Part shown: positions 50,237 through 57,886 of the stretch, one piece after another | Layout: every line of letters begins with the position of its first letter | Position numbering within the stretch: position 1 is the first letter of the stretch | Assembly: GCA_937925335.1 (NCBI GenBank) | Contig: CALEWY010000056.1 | Span: 1-64,000 of the forward strand | From: an uncultured Acidimicrobiales bacterium | GTDB taxonomy: Bacteria > Actinomycetota > Acidimicrobiia > Acidimicrobiales > SZUA-35 | Reading direction: 5' to 3' | Length of the DNA stretch: 64,000 nucleotides | The notes under the pieces: generated by a model | Database searches by the model: none | Seen by the model: only the letters and a program-made list of their open reading frames with translations | Told to the model about the DNA's origin: nothing | Made by a program: the position numbers and the translations under genes

Positions 50237-51661
50237 ATGGATAGGTATCGGCACCAACCGCTCGAATCCTCGACTCGAAACTGGCCAAAGATGAACAGTC
50301 ATCGCATTGATCCCATCCGTCCGTCCGGAGGCCTTCGCCGCCTCCGAGCCGGACTTCCGATCGACACCGTCAAGGAACAGTCGGTCAACAACTCACCGCG
50401 CACGCTCGATCAGTTCGAGTCAGCGATGACGAGTGCGATCGAAGAGGGCCTGCGCGATGAGCGGACCGTGCTTGTGATGCGAATCAGCATCCGACCTCTC
50501 CCCCGCGGCTCCGGCACCAACGATCGCAGCGGATTGGCCCCTGAACTCAAGCAGCGTCTGACGCAGGCCGACACCTCGGTCGTCGCCTACCAGACCGGCA
50601 CCGAGCAGATCCTCGCCTTCGTCCCGGCACTTCGTCGCCGCTCCGACGGTGATGAGATGGTGCAACTCGTCGTCGATGCTCTTCGACCGGCGCTCGTGTT
50701 GAATGGCCTGCCTCACTATCTCTCTCCCCGAGTCGGCGCCGCCTTGCTCGATCGCGAGAACCCGTCAACCGCTTTGCTCCTCGAGGGAACCGAGCTTGCG
50801 CTGGCCGAAACCGACTCCGCCCATCCCGGGATGATGTTCCATCCGTATCAGCGGGTGCGCCACCAGCGTCACGCCGAGATGGAGAACGATCTCCGATCAG
50901 CTGTCTTGAATGCTGAAACCTCGGTGGCCTTCCAGCCTTCGGTCAGCCTGGAGACAGGCAAGATCGTTGCGCTCGAGGCATTCGCCCGCTGGTCTCGCGA
51001 TGGCAAGGGCGAAGTCCCAACCATCGACTTCATCCGAAGCGCAGAAGAGCTCGGTGTCATTCACCAGCTCGGTCGCCAAGTGCTCGAGAAGGCGCTGTTT
51101 ACGACGTCTGACTGGGTCGACGCTGGGCTTCTCGATGAAGTCACCCTGTGGCTCAACGTGTCGCCGAGCGAAGTGAAACACCCTGACTTCCCCAAGATGG
51201 TGAGCGACGCCATCGAGATCAACCCGAAGGTTCGAGTCGGCATCGAGCTCACGCCGATGCCGCCGAACGACGATCGCCACATCCCCGACGTGATCCGTGC
51301 GCTCGTTTCTCGAGGTGCTCGCGCTTCGATCGGCGACTTCGGCACCGGCTACATCGATGTGGCACAGCTTCATCAGCTGCCCTTCGACATGGTCACGCTC
51401 GATCGTTCGCTCACCCGCCAGATCGGGTCGAGCGACCAAGCGGCTGACCTGCTCCAGATCCTGATCGAACTCGCCAACCGTCTCGGTCTTCAGACCACGG
51501 CACAGGGCATCGAGAATCCGGATCAAATCTCCAAGCTTGCGCTCATGGGCTGCAAGAACGCGCAGGGTTACCTGCTCGCTCGACCGCTCATGACCGAAGA
51601 GATGACCGCGCTGCTCAACGAGCAAAAGGCCTCCGGCCTCAGCCTGTTGCAAAACAGCTGA
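50237..51661 (+). CDS. EAL-domain protein with degenerate active site
   Basis: 474 residues from the ATG at 50237; a TTG at 50177 and an ATG at 50291 are alternatives. The N-terminal 220 residues are of unknown fold (GGDEF-like remnant: FESAMTSAIEEGLRDERTVLVMRISIRP). The EAL domain starts MENDLRSAVLNAETSVAFQPSVSLETG. The signature is ALEAFARW, but later metal and catalytic positions are altered: ELTPMPPND instead of an ELTE-type motif, IGDFGTGYI instead of DDFGTG and TTAQGIEN instead of AEGVE. It is probably not a phosphodiesterase but a c-di-GMP sensor or partner. It is divergent from the conservon. Confidence 0.85.
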   Translation: MDRYRHQPLESSTRNWPKMNSHRIDPIRPSGGLRRLRAGLPIDTVKEQSVNNSPRTLDQFESAMTSAIEEGLRDERTVLVMRISIRPLPRGSGTNDRSGLAPELKQRLTQADTSVVAYQTGTEQILAFVPALRRRSDGDEMVQLVVDALRPALVLNGLPHYLSPRVGAALLDRENPSTALLLEGTELALAETDSAHPGMMFHPYQRVRHQRHAEMENDLRSAVLNAETSVAFQPSVSLETGKIVALEAFARWSRDGKGEVPTIDFIRSAEELGVIHQLGRQVLEKALFTTSDWVDAGLLDEVTLWLNVSPSEVKHPDFPKMVSDAIEINPKVRVGIELTPMPPNDDRHIPDVIRALVSRGARASIGDFGTGYIDVAQLHQLPFDMVTLDRSLTRQIGSSDQAADLLQILIELANRLGLQTTAQGIENPDQISKLALMGCKNAQGYLLARPLMTEEMTALLNEQKASGLSLLQNS

Positions 51662-51779
51662 CCAACCCGGACTCAACGGCTCGGCGGGCGTCAGCCGGCG
51701 CCCCAATCGACGAGCGTTGGCGGCTGGGAAAGTTCAGGCGGTTCGAGACGTGACGCCTGAAGTCGGGAACACTGAGCCG

Positions 51780-52841
51780 ATGTCGACCGCTGCAACGTCC
51801 GCGACCATCGAGTGGATCCGGGCTCTACCCAAGGTTGAGCTACACGTTCACCTCGAAGGATCGATGTCGGTCCAAACCGTGGCTTCGTTGATCGATCGCC
51901 ACCAGCTCGACTCATCGTCCATCTGGCCGGACGGCCTCCCCGACCGCTTCTCGTTCGACGGGTTTCCCGACTTCGCCAAGCAGTTCTTTTTCGGCCTTTC
52001 GTTGCTGCGCACCGGCGACGATCTCGCCACGATCACGGCCGACCTCGCGGCGACACTCGCCAGCCAGAATGTTCGCTACGCCGAGATCACGACCACTGCG
52101 TTCACGCACTTCTTAGCCAAGGGCGATCGGCAGGGCATGGCTGCAGAGGAGTACCGAGACGGGCTGAACGAGGGGCGCCGACGAGCGGCGGAGCTCGGGG
52201 TCGATATCGGTTGGGTGATCGACATCCCGCGAGACATCGAGATGCCAGAGAGCGCTGTCACGATCGACTACCTCGAAAGCAACGCAACGCCAGACGGACT
52301 CGTTGCGATCGGTCTCGGCGGCTACGAGGTCGGCTTTCCGGCAGCGCCCTACGCCGAACACTTTGCACGGGCGCGAGCGATCGGACTCCACTCGGTTCCT
52401 CACGCAGGGGAGACCGAGGGAGCTGAGAGTGTGCGATCAGCAATCGACGATCTCGACGCCGAGCGGATCGGGCACGGTGTTCGATGCCTCGAAGATCCTG
52501 AACTCGTCGCCGAGTTGGTCGATCGAGCGATCATGCTCGAGGTGTGTCCGACATCGAACGATCTGCTGCAGGTCATCGACACGATCGACGACCATCCGCT
52601 TCCTCGATTGCGCAAAGCCGGGCTGCGCGTGTGCCTCAACACCGACGACCCCGGATGGTTTGCAACCGATCTCGTCAACGAGCTCACCGTGGCGACCGAA
52701 CGACTGGGCGTCGGCCTCGGTGACCACCTATCGATGCAACGCGATGCCGTGGCCGCGTCGTTCGCGTCCCCCGCAACGAAGCGGCAGACACTTCTCGCCC
52801 TCGATGCGATCAGCGATTCGGACCAAGGCCCTCACGCCTGA
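51780..52841 (+). CDS. add: Adenosine deaminase
   Basis: Converts adenosine to inosine in purine salvage; cytoplasmic, zinc-dependent. 353 residues from the ATG at 51780; an upstream start at 51717 lacks a ribosome site. Motifs: zinc site LPKVELHVHLEGS (17-29), LGGYEVGFP near 180, catalytic PHAGETEG near 205, IGHGVR near 228 and zinc-binding LNTDDPGWF near 285. It is followed by a hairpin terminator. There is no other purine gene in the window, so its regulation cannot be seen from context. Confidence 0.93.
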   Translation: MSTAATSATIEWIRALPKVELHVHLEGSMSVQTVASLIDRHQLDSSSIWPDGLPDRFSFDGFPDFAKQFFFGLSLLRTGDDLATITADLAATLASQNVRYAEITTTAFTHFLAKGDRQGMAAEEYRDGLNEGRRRAAELGVDIGWVIDIPRDIEMPESAVTIDYLESNATPDGLVAIGLGGYEVGFPAAPYAEHFARARAIGLHSVPHAGETEGAESVRSAIDDLDAERIGHGVRCLEDPELVAELVDRAIMLEVCPTSNDLLQVIDTIDDHPLPRLRKAGLRVCLNTDDPGWFATDLVNELTVATERLGVGLGDHLSMQRDAVAASFASPATKRQTLLALDAISDSDQGPHA

Positions 52842-52848
52842 ACGCGAA

Positions 52849-52877
52849 ACTCCCCGCTCCTTTGGAGAGCGGGGAGT
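52849..52877. terminator. Hairpin terminator between convergent genes
   Basis: ACTCCCCGCTC (52849-52859) and GAGCGGGGAGT (52867-52877), a perfect 11-base-pair stem. There is no T run, so it may act as a transcript end or barrier rather than a classic terminator. Confidence 0.65.
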
Positions 52878-52925
52878 GTCGAGAGGCTGACGCCTCGAGG
52901 TTCTGTTTGACCGGACGGACCCGGG

Positions 52926-53312
52926 CTAGATCCGATCGAGGATCTGGAGCCGCTTGCGGTCGTACTCGGACTTCGAAATGAGTCCGTCCTTGTACAACTC
53001 GTTCAGCCGCTCGAGCACAGCCTTGAGATCCGGCGCTGCCTTCTTGCGTTCGGTCGACGCACCGCGGAACTGGCCCGCTTGCCCACCACCACCGCCGCCG
53101 GCGCCGGGTGTGCCGGAGCCGCCGCCTCGAATCGGCTTGCCTCGATACATCCGGACCTCACCACCACCATCGTTCGATGGTGCTGAGTTGGCTCGTCGAT
53201 CTTCTTGAGGCGCAGCGGGTGCTTCGCCTCGCTCGCGACGTTCCTGTTCATCTTGCAGCGCCTGTTGTGAGCGGCGCAAGAGTTCGAGATCACGTTGTCG
53301 TCGATCGCTCAT
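52926..53312 (-). CDS. SHOCT domain-containing protein
   Basis: 128 residues. The N-terminal half is charged and low in complexity (RRQRDLELLRRSQQALQDEQER), with a glycine run in the middle (GTPGAGGGGGGQAG). The C-terminal SHOCT domain is LKAVLERLNELYKDGL, then ISKSEYDRKRLQIL. SHOCT is a small oligomerisation domain found in many actinobacterial proteins. It is 55 bases downstream of the ammonium transporter on the same strand, so the two may form a transcript, but no functional link is known. Confidence 0.85.
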   Translation of the reverse strand: MSDRRQRDLELLRRSQQALQDEQERRERGEAPAAPQEDRRANSAPSNDGGGEVRMYRGKPIRGGGSGTPGAGGGGGGQAGQFRGASTERKKAAPDLKAVLERLNELYKDGLISKSEYDRKRLQILDRI

Positions 53313-53367
53313 TGGTGTGGCCTTTGTCCGAAGGTTTCAGCGAAGTAGCAGGGTGGATGGAAGACGA

Positions 53368-54789
53368 TCAGACCGTCTCGTCGATCCAAGAAAGATCGTC
53401 GAGGAGGTCGTCGATCGAGGCGATGTCGGCGACGCCGGCATCCTCGTACTCGACGTAGTCGTCGTTGTAAGCAGGAGTGGAGTGCTCGGCAAGGTCGAGG
53501 CCGGCCATCTCGTCTTCGACCGAGACTCGGAGCTGTCCGAGGCTCTTGAGGACGGAGAAGAGCACGCCGGTACCGATGGCCGAGAAGGTCATGACGGTCA
53601 CCACACCAGCGATCTGGGAGAGCATGAGGCTCATGCCACCGCCGTAGAGCAGACCAGCAGGTCCGTCGCCATTTGCCTGAACGTCAGGGTCGGCGAGGAT
53701 GCCGATGGCCAGGGTGCCGAAGACACCGCAGAAGAGGTGGACGGGCACCGCGCCGACGGGATCGTCGATGCGAAGACGGTCGAGGAGGAGCACACCGTTG
53801 GTGGCGATCATGCCGGCGAAGAGGCCGACGACCATTGCTCCAAAGATGGAGAGCGTGGTTGCGCCGGCGGTAATACCCACCAGGCCGCCGAGCACGCCGT
53901 TACCGATGAGGGTGACGTCCGGAGTCTTCAAGGTGAGCCATGAAGCCATGGTTGCGCCAATACCGCCAGCAGCGGCACCGAGTGCGGTCACGGCCACAAC
54001 CTGGCCGATGAGGAGGTCGGCTGCGAGGAGCGAGCCGCCGTTGAAGCCGAACCAGCCGACGAGGAGAATGAAGACTCCGAGGATGGCGAGGGGCAGGTTA
54101 TGGCCCGGGATCGGGGTTGAGTTGCCGTCGGCGTCGTAGCGGCCGATACGTGGGCCGAGGATGAGGGCACCAACGAGGGCAGCCATGCCGCCGGTTGTGT
54201 GGACCACGGTGCCACCGGCGAAGTCGACGAACGGGGTATCGAGCTTGGAGAGCCAACCGCCACCCCAGACCCAGGACACGACCACGGGGTACAAGAACGC
54301 CGAGATGCCGATCGAGTAGGCGAAGTAAGCGCTGAACTTCACTCGCTCAGCCACCGCACCAGACAAGATGGTCGAGGCCGCAGCGGCGAAGCCCATCATG
54401 TAGAAGAAGTGGACCGGCGTGGTCAGGTTCTCGGCGAGAGGAGCCGGCGTGGTGGGGGAAGCCCACTGCCAGGCCCAGCCGATGTAGTCAGCGCCGTTGA
54501 AGGCAATGTGGTAGCCGACGAGGGCGAAGCCCGTTGCACCGACGATGAAGTCCATAAGGTTCTTCAACATCATGTGGGCGGCGTTCTTGGCACGGGTCAA
54601 ACCGGCCTCAACCATGGCGAAGCCAGCCTGCATGAACACCACGAGGGCGCCACAAACCAGCACAAAGGCGTTGTCGAGGAGCACCAGCGTGCTGCCTGAC
54701 GTTTCTGCGCCCTGTGCAGCGGCTGGTGCGGCGGTTACCGCAACGAGCGCTGCGGCAAGGGCCGCCATTCGAGTGAGCTTCTTCTTCAT
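53368..54789 (-). CDS. amt: Ammonium transporter
   Basis: Moves ammonium or ammonia across the cytoplasmic membrane. 473 residues. A signal-like N-terminal segment (1-26, ends in PAAAQGAET) precedes the 11-helix Amt core: LDNAFVLVCGALVVFMQAGFAMVEAG, NLMDFIVGATGFALVGYHIAFN, the twin-His region DFAGGTVVHTTGGMAALVGALIL near 190 and the second His in VPVHLFCGVFGTLAIGI near 350. The C-terminal extension ends in a run of acidic residues (DDLLDDLSWIDE). A PII (GlnK) gene, often next to amt, is absent. Upstream AAGGAC serves as ribosome site. Confidence 0.95.
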   Translation of the reverse strand: MKKKLTRMAALAAALVAVTAAPAAAQGAETSGSTLVLLDNAFVLVCGALVVFMQAGFAMVEAGLTRAKNAAHMMLKNLMDFIVGATGFALVGYHIAFNGADYIGWAWQWASPTTPAPLAENLTTPVHFFYMMGFAAAASTILSGAVAERVKFSAYFAYSIGISAFLYPVVVSWVWGGGWLSKLDTPFVDFAGGTVVHTTGGMAALVGALILGPRIGRYDADGNSTPIPGHNLPLAILGVFILLVGWFGFNGGSLLAADLLIGQVVAVTALGAAAGGIGATMASWLTLKTPDVTLIGNGVLGGLVGITAGATTLSIFGAMVVGLFAGMIATNGVLLLDRLRIDDPVGAVPVHLFCGVFGTLAIGILADPDVQANGDGPAGLLYGGGMSLMLSQIAGVVTVMTFSAIGTGVLFSVLKSLGQLRVSVEDEMAGLDLAEHSTPAYNDDYVEYEDAGVADIASIDDLLDDLSWIDETV

Positions 54790-55045
54790 GTCATTCGGTC
54801 CTTATCAGCAATGAAGATTGGGCCGATCCAAAGCCGGCCTACCCCTGATGCATCGGACGCTCACGGCGAATCCTGAGTTGTTTCGTCGATTCGATGCTGC
54901 GAATAGGCCAAACGTCTGGGCGCGTTCGAGCGTTGGGACGCGCCGCTTCAGCGAATCTGCACGACTTCTCCGGCGAACGAACCCAAGAGCTCGCACATCT
55001 CTTGCCGTGCACGGCACTGGGCGCTGGATCTGCCCGACTCGGGGG

Positions 55046-56053
55046 TTAGCCGATCTCCCAGATTGTGGTGTCACCCTTCAACAGTGTTGGTGGAACCATG
55101 GTGGTGGTTGGTGCTTCTCCGCCTGCCAACTGCGACACCAACACGTCCACCACCGTCTCAGCCAGCACATCGAATGGCTGAATGATCGACGTGATCGTGA
55201 ATCCGAGGTGTTGGTGCATAGACGAGCCATCGAAGCCGACGACGGCGATGTCGCCGGGAATGTCGACGCTGCGCTCACGGGCTCGGTCGATAAATCCGAT
55301 CGCCATTTCGTCGTTCGCCGCGAACACCGCGTCGGGCGCTGCGCCGAGCACGTCATCAGCGATGTCGTACCCAACGCCGCGACGGAAGTTGCCGACGAAC
55401 ACCAGCGATTCGTCGACGGTGAGGCCTCGTTGTTCATGAGCGGTCCGGTAGCCCGCAAGCCGGAGCGAGGCATCGACGCGGCCAAGCGTGCCCGTGATGG
55501 TGGCGATGCGAGAACATCCGGAGTCGAGCAAGTGGCCGACAAGCGCCGCCGCCGACTCGAGGTTCTCGACATCGACGCTGTAGATCTCGGGTCGTTCCGG
55601 ATGGGCACCAACGAGCACGGATGGAACGTTCGATGCCAAGAGATCCTCGATCCATGGCTCACCGACCACCACCGAACTGATGATGACGCCATCGACCAGC
55701 CCGTCGCGCACCATGTTGCGAGTCGACGTTGTTTGGTTTGGCTCTTTCATCAAGAGCATCAGCCCGTGATCGCGCGAGGCCGCAGCTCGGGCGACCGACT
55801 CGACGAGTGAGGTTGCGTAGGGGTCGTCGTGCAGACGGTCGGTGCCGAGTACCAACCCGATCACCGATGCGCTGCCACCGGCAAGGTTCGCCGCCGCGCG
55901 GTTCCGTCGATAGTCGAGCGACTTGGCCGCTTGGGCCACCCGTTCGCGCACATCGTCACGAACGCCGGGCCGGCCATTGAGAGCACGGGAGGCGGCAGCT
56001 CTCGAAACACCCGCAGCGCGAGCGACATCATCAAGCGTGACCACGTCGGCCAT
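55046..56053 (-). CDS. LacI family transcriptional regulator
   Basis: 335 residues. The LacI headpiece is at the start: VVTLDDVARAAGVSRAAASR, then ALNGRPGVRDDVRERV, with the hinge helix NRAAANLAGGSA near 50-60. A periplasmic-binding-like effector domain follows (VIGLVLGTDRL, DGVIISSVVV, FAANDEMAIGFIDRA). It is divergent from a GH1 beta-glucosidase, and the 167-base gap holds a perfect palindrome typical of LacI-type operators, so it should repress that gene and respond to a glucoside or oligosaccharide (inference). The ligand is unknown. Confidence 0.93.
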   Translation of the reverse strand: MADVVTLDDVARAAGVSRAAASRALNGRPGVRDDVRERVAQAAKSLDYRRNRAAANLAGGSASVIGLVLGTDRLHDDPYATSLVESVARAAASRDHGLMLLMKEPNQTTSTRNMVRDGLVDGVIISSVVVGEPWIEDLLASNVPSVLVGAHPERPEIYSVDVENLESAAALVGHLLDSGCSRIATITGTLGRVDASLRLAGYRTAHEQRGLTVDESLVFVGNFRRGVGYDIADDVLGAAPDAVFAANDEMAIGFIDRARERSVDIPGDIAVVGFDGSSMHQHLGFTITSIIQPFDVLAETVVDVLVSQLAGGEAPTTTMVPPTLLKGDTTIWEIG

Positions 56054-56102
56054 TCGATCTCCCAGTGCACGAGTGAGCGTTGCCGCTCACAGGACTCTCG
56101 AA

Positions 56103-56117
56103 GAATGTACGACATTC
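56103..56117. promoter_or_regulatory. Second inverted repeat in the lacI-GH1 gap
   Basis: GAATGT, ACG, ACATTC. Perfect six-base arms, 50 bases upstream of the LacI start and closer to that gene. It could be a second binding site or part of another regulator's site. Confidence 0.35.
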
Positions 56118-56164
56118 GAACCGCTCAGAGCCCCGATGGGTAAACGAGCACCTCGGAGTTGTGG

Positions 56165-56178
56165 TGGAAGCGCTTCCA
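56165..56178. promoter_or_regulatory. LacI-family operator, perfect 14-bp palindrome
   Basis: TGGAAGCGCTTCCA. The central CG and flanking pattern are the classic LacI/CelR-type operator half-sites. It is 42 bases upstream of the GH1 start and about 110 bases upstream of the LacI start. Confidence 0.8.
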
Positions 56179-56220
56179 TGAAAGACTGTCACTTCCCTTC
56201 GAAGAGTCAAAGCTGCAGAC

Positions 56221-57621
56221 GTGAACGATCTCGACGCCACTTCCCCCGCGCCCCAAGGCGCTCCTTCAGTACGAAAGAACTTCCCTGACGGGTTCATCTG
56301 GGGATCCGCCACCAGTTCATTCCAGATCGAAGGGGCGACAGGAGAAGACGGCCGAGCGCCGAGCATCTGGGACACGTTCTGCGCCGAACCCGGACGAATC
56401 CTCGACGGATCGAACGGCGACATGGCGTGTGATCATTACAACCGCTTCAAAGAAGACGTCGCGCTGATCAAGTCGCTCGGTTTTGACGCCTACCGCTTCT
56501 CAATCGCATGGCCACGGGTGATCCCGACCGGCACGGGAGCCGTCAACGAAGCGGGCCTCAATTTCTACGAACAGCTCGTCGATGAGCTGCTTGCAAACGA
56601 CATCACTCCCCTTCCAACGCTCTATCACTGGGATCTCCCCCAGGTGCTCGAAGACGCCGGCGGCTGGGTCAACCGTGACACCGCACTGGCTTTTGCCGAC
56701 TACGCAGCCGTGGTCGTCGAACGCCTCGGTGATCGAGTGCAAACCTGGACCACACTCAACGAGCCGTTCGTGTCAGCGAACCATGGCTACGTCACCGGCG
56801 AGCACGCCCCCGGCCACACATCGATGGCCGAAGGCTTTGCCGCATCACACCACCTGCTTCTCGCTCACGGCCTCGCTGGTCGACGCATTCGCGAGCTCGC
56901 GCCCGATGCTCGTTTGGCCATCGTGATCAACTTCACGCCGATCGAACCCGCCACGACGAGCAACGCCGATGTTGTGGCTGCCTACCACCAGAACAATCTG
57001 GAGAACCGGTGGTACGCCGACCCGATCGCCGGGCTCGGCTATCCAATCGACACCGCTCGCTACCACCGCTGGGAGCAGGACGAAGTGCGTCCTGGCGACA
57101 TGGAGACCATCGCGATTCCGATCGACCTCCTCGGCATCAACTTCTACACACGAAGCATCGTGCAGGCCGAGGGTGACTACGAACTTCCCGAAGGCACACC
57201 TCAAAACACGATGGGTTGGGAGATTCATCCGCCGAGCCTTGGCGAACTCTTGCGCGGGCTCCACGAGCGATACGACTTCCCGAGCATGCTGATCACCGAG
57301 AACGGCGCCCCGATGCCGGACCGAATTCGCAAGGACGGACGCATCGAAGATGACGATCGCCTCGACTACATCCGCCAGCACTTGGCCCAGGTCCACGGAG
57401 CGATCGAAGCCGGGTGCCCGATCGAGGGCTACCTCGTCTGGTCGCTCTTCGACAACTTCGAATGGGCCTGGGGGTATGGCCCACGATTTGGCATCGTCGA
57501 GGTCGATTTTGAGACCCAGGAACGGACGCCGAAAAAGAGTGCCGAATGGTTCTCCGCAACCGCCGACGCCAACGGATTCGACCTTCCGGATCCCACTCGG
57601 TGGGCGCCAACAGAGGATTGA
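56221..57621 (+). CDS. GH1 beta-glucosidase
   Basis: 466 residues from a GTG at 56221, the usual size of GH1. The core begins FPDGFIWGSATSSFQIEGA, then HYNRFKEDVALIKSLGFDAYRFSIAWPRV; the acid/base Glu is in TLNEPFV near 180, and the nucleophile Glu is in MLITENGAPMPD near 362. The C-terminal end has YLVWSLFDNFEWAWGYGPRFGIVEVD. It cleaves beta-glucosides in the cytoplasm. No sugar transporter is next to it. The divergent LacI gene and the TGGAAGCGCTTCCA operator indicate induction by substrate. It is followed by a 265-base gap with large hairpins. Confidence 0.93.
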   Translation: MNDLDATSPAPQGAPSVRKNFPDGFIWGSATSSFQIEGATGEDGRAPSIWDTFCAEPGRILDGSNGDMACDHYNRFKEDVALIKSLGFDAYRFSIAWPRVIPTGTGAVNEAGLNFYEQLVDELLANDITPLPTLYHWDLPQVLEDAGGWVNRDTALAFADYAAVVVERLGDRVQTWTTLNEPFVSANHGYVTGEHAPGHTSMAEGFAASHHLLLAHGLAGRRIRELAPDARLAIVINFTPIEPATTSNADVVAAYHQNNLENRWYADPIAGLGYPIDTARYHRWEQDEVRPGDMETIAIPIDLLGINFYTRSIVQAEGDYELPEGTPQNTMGWEIHPPSLGELLRGLHERYDFPSMLITENGAPMPDRIRKDGRIEDDDRLDYIRQHLAQVHGAIEAGCPIEGYLVWSLFDNFEWAWGYGPRFGIVEVDFETQERTPKKSAEWFSATADANGFDLPDPTRWAPTED

Positions 57622-57706
57622 GTGACAAACGTCACGCGTCATGGTCTGAACGCTGCGTGAACAGCTATTTCATCAAGACCACTTACGATGTATGGTCAGT
57701 CCGTTA

Positions 57707-57758
57707 CATTCGTGGCCGCCGGGAGTGTTGCCGCCGCTCCTCCCGGCGGCCTCGAATG
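57707..57758. other. Large GC-rich hairpin in the gap after the GH1 gene
   Basis: CATTCG, T, GGCCGCCGGGAG (57707-57725) pairs with CTCCCGGCGGCC, T, CGAATG (57740-57758). The 18 paired bases are interrupted only by a T-T mismatch, with a 14-base loop. No T run follows. It may be a terminator, a structured RNA or a REP-like element. Confidence 0.7.
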
Positions 57759-57774
57759 TCACCGGGCAATACCT

Positions 57775-57791
57775 TTGAGACCAGGTCTCAA
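57775..57791. promoter_or_regulatory. Perfect 17-bp palindrome, candidate operator
   Basis: TTGAGACC, A, GGTCTCAA. It lies between the GH1 gene and the leftward glycosyltransferase 3' end, not next to any start codon, so it may be a protein-binding site or small-RNA promoter element rather than a gene operator. Confidence 0.4.
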
Positions 57792-57886
57792 TCCTGTCGG
57801 TGTTTCTCGTCGGGACAAGCGTTCCAGACGGACGTCGTTTGACGGCGTGCTCGGCTGCCACCAGCTGGCTCATGGCGCCATCCGGC

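Noticed and set aside
57622-57886. A mycofactocin precursor (MftA) next to the MftF-like gene
   Set aside because: No short frame ending in a VY-type tail was found in the gap on either strand.
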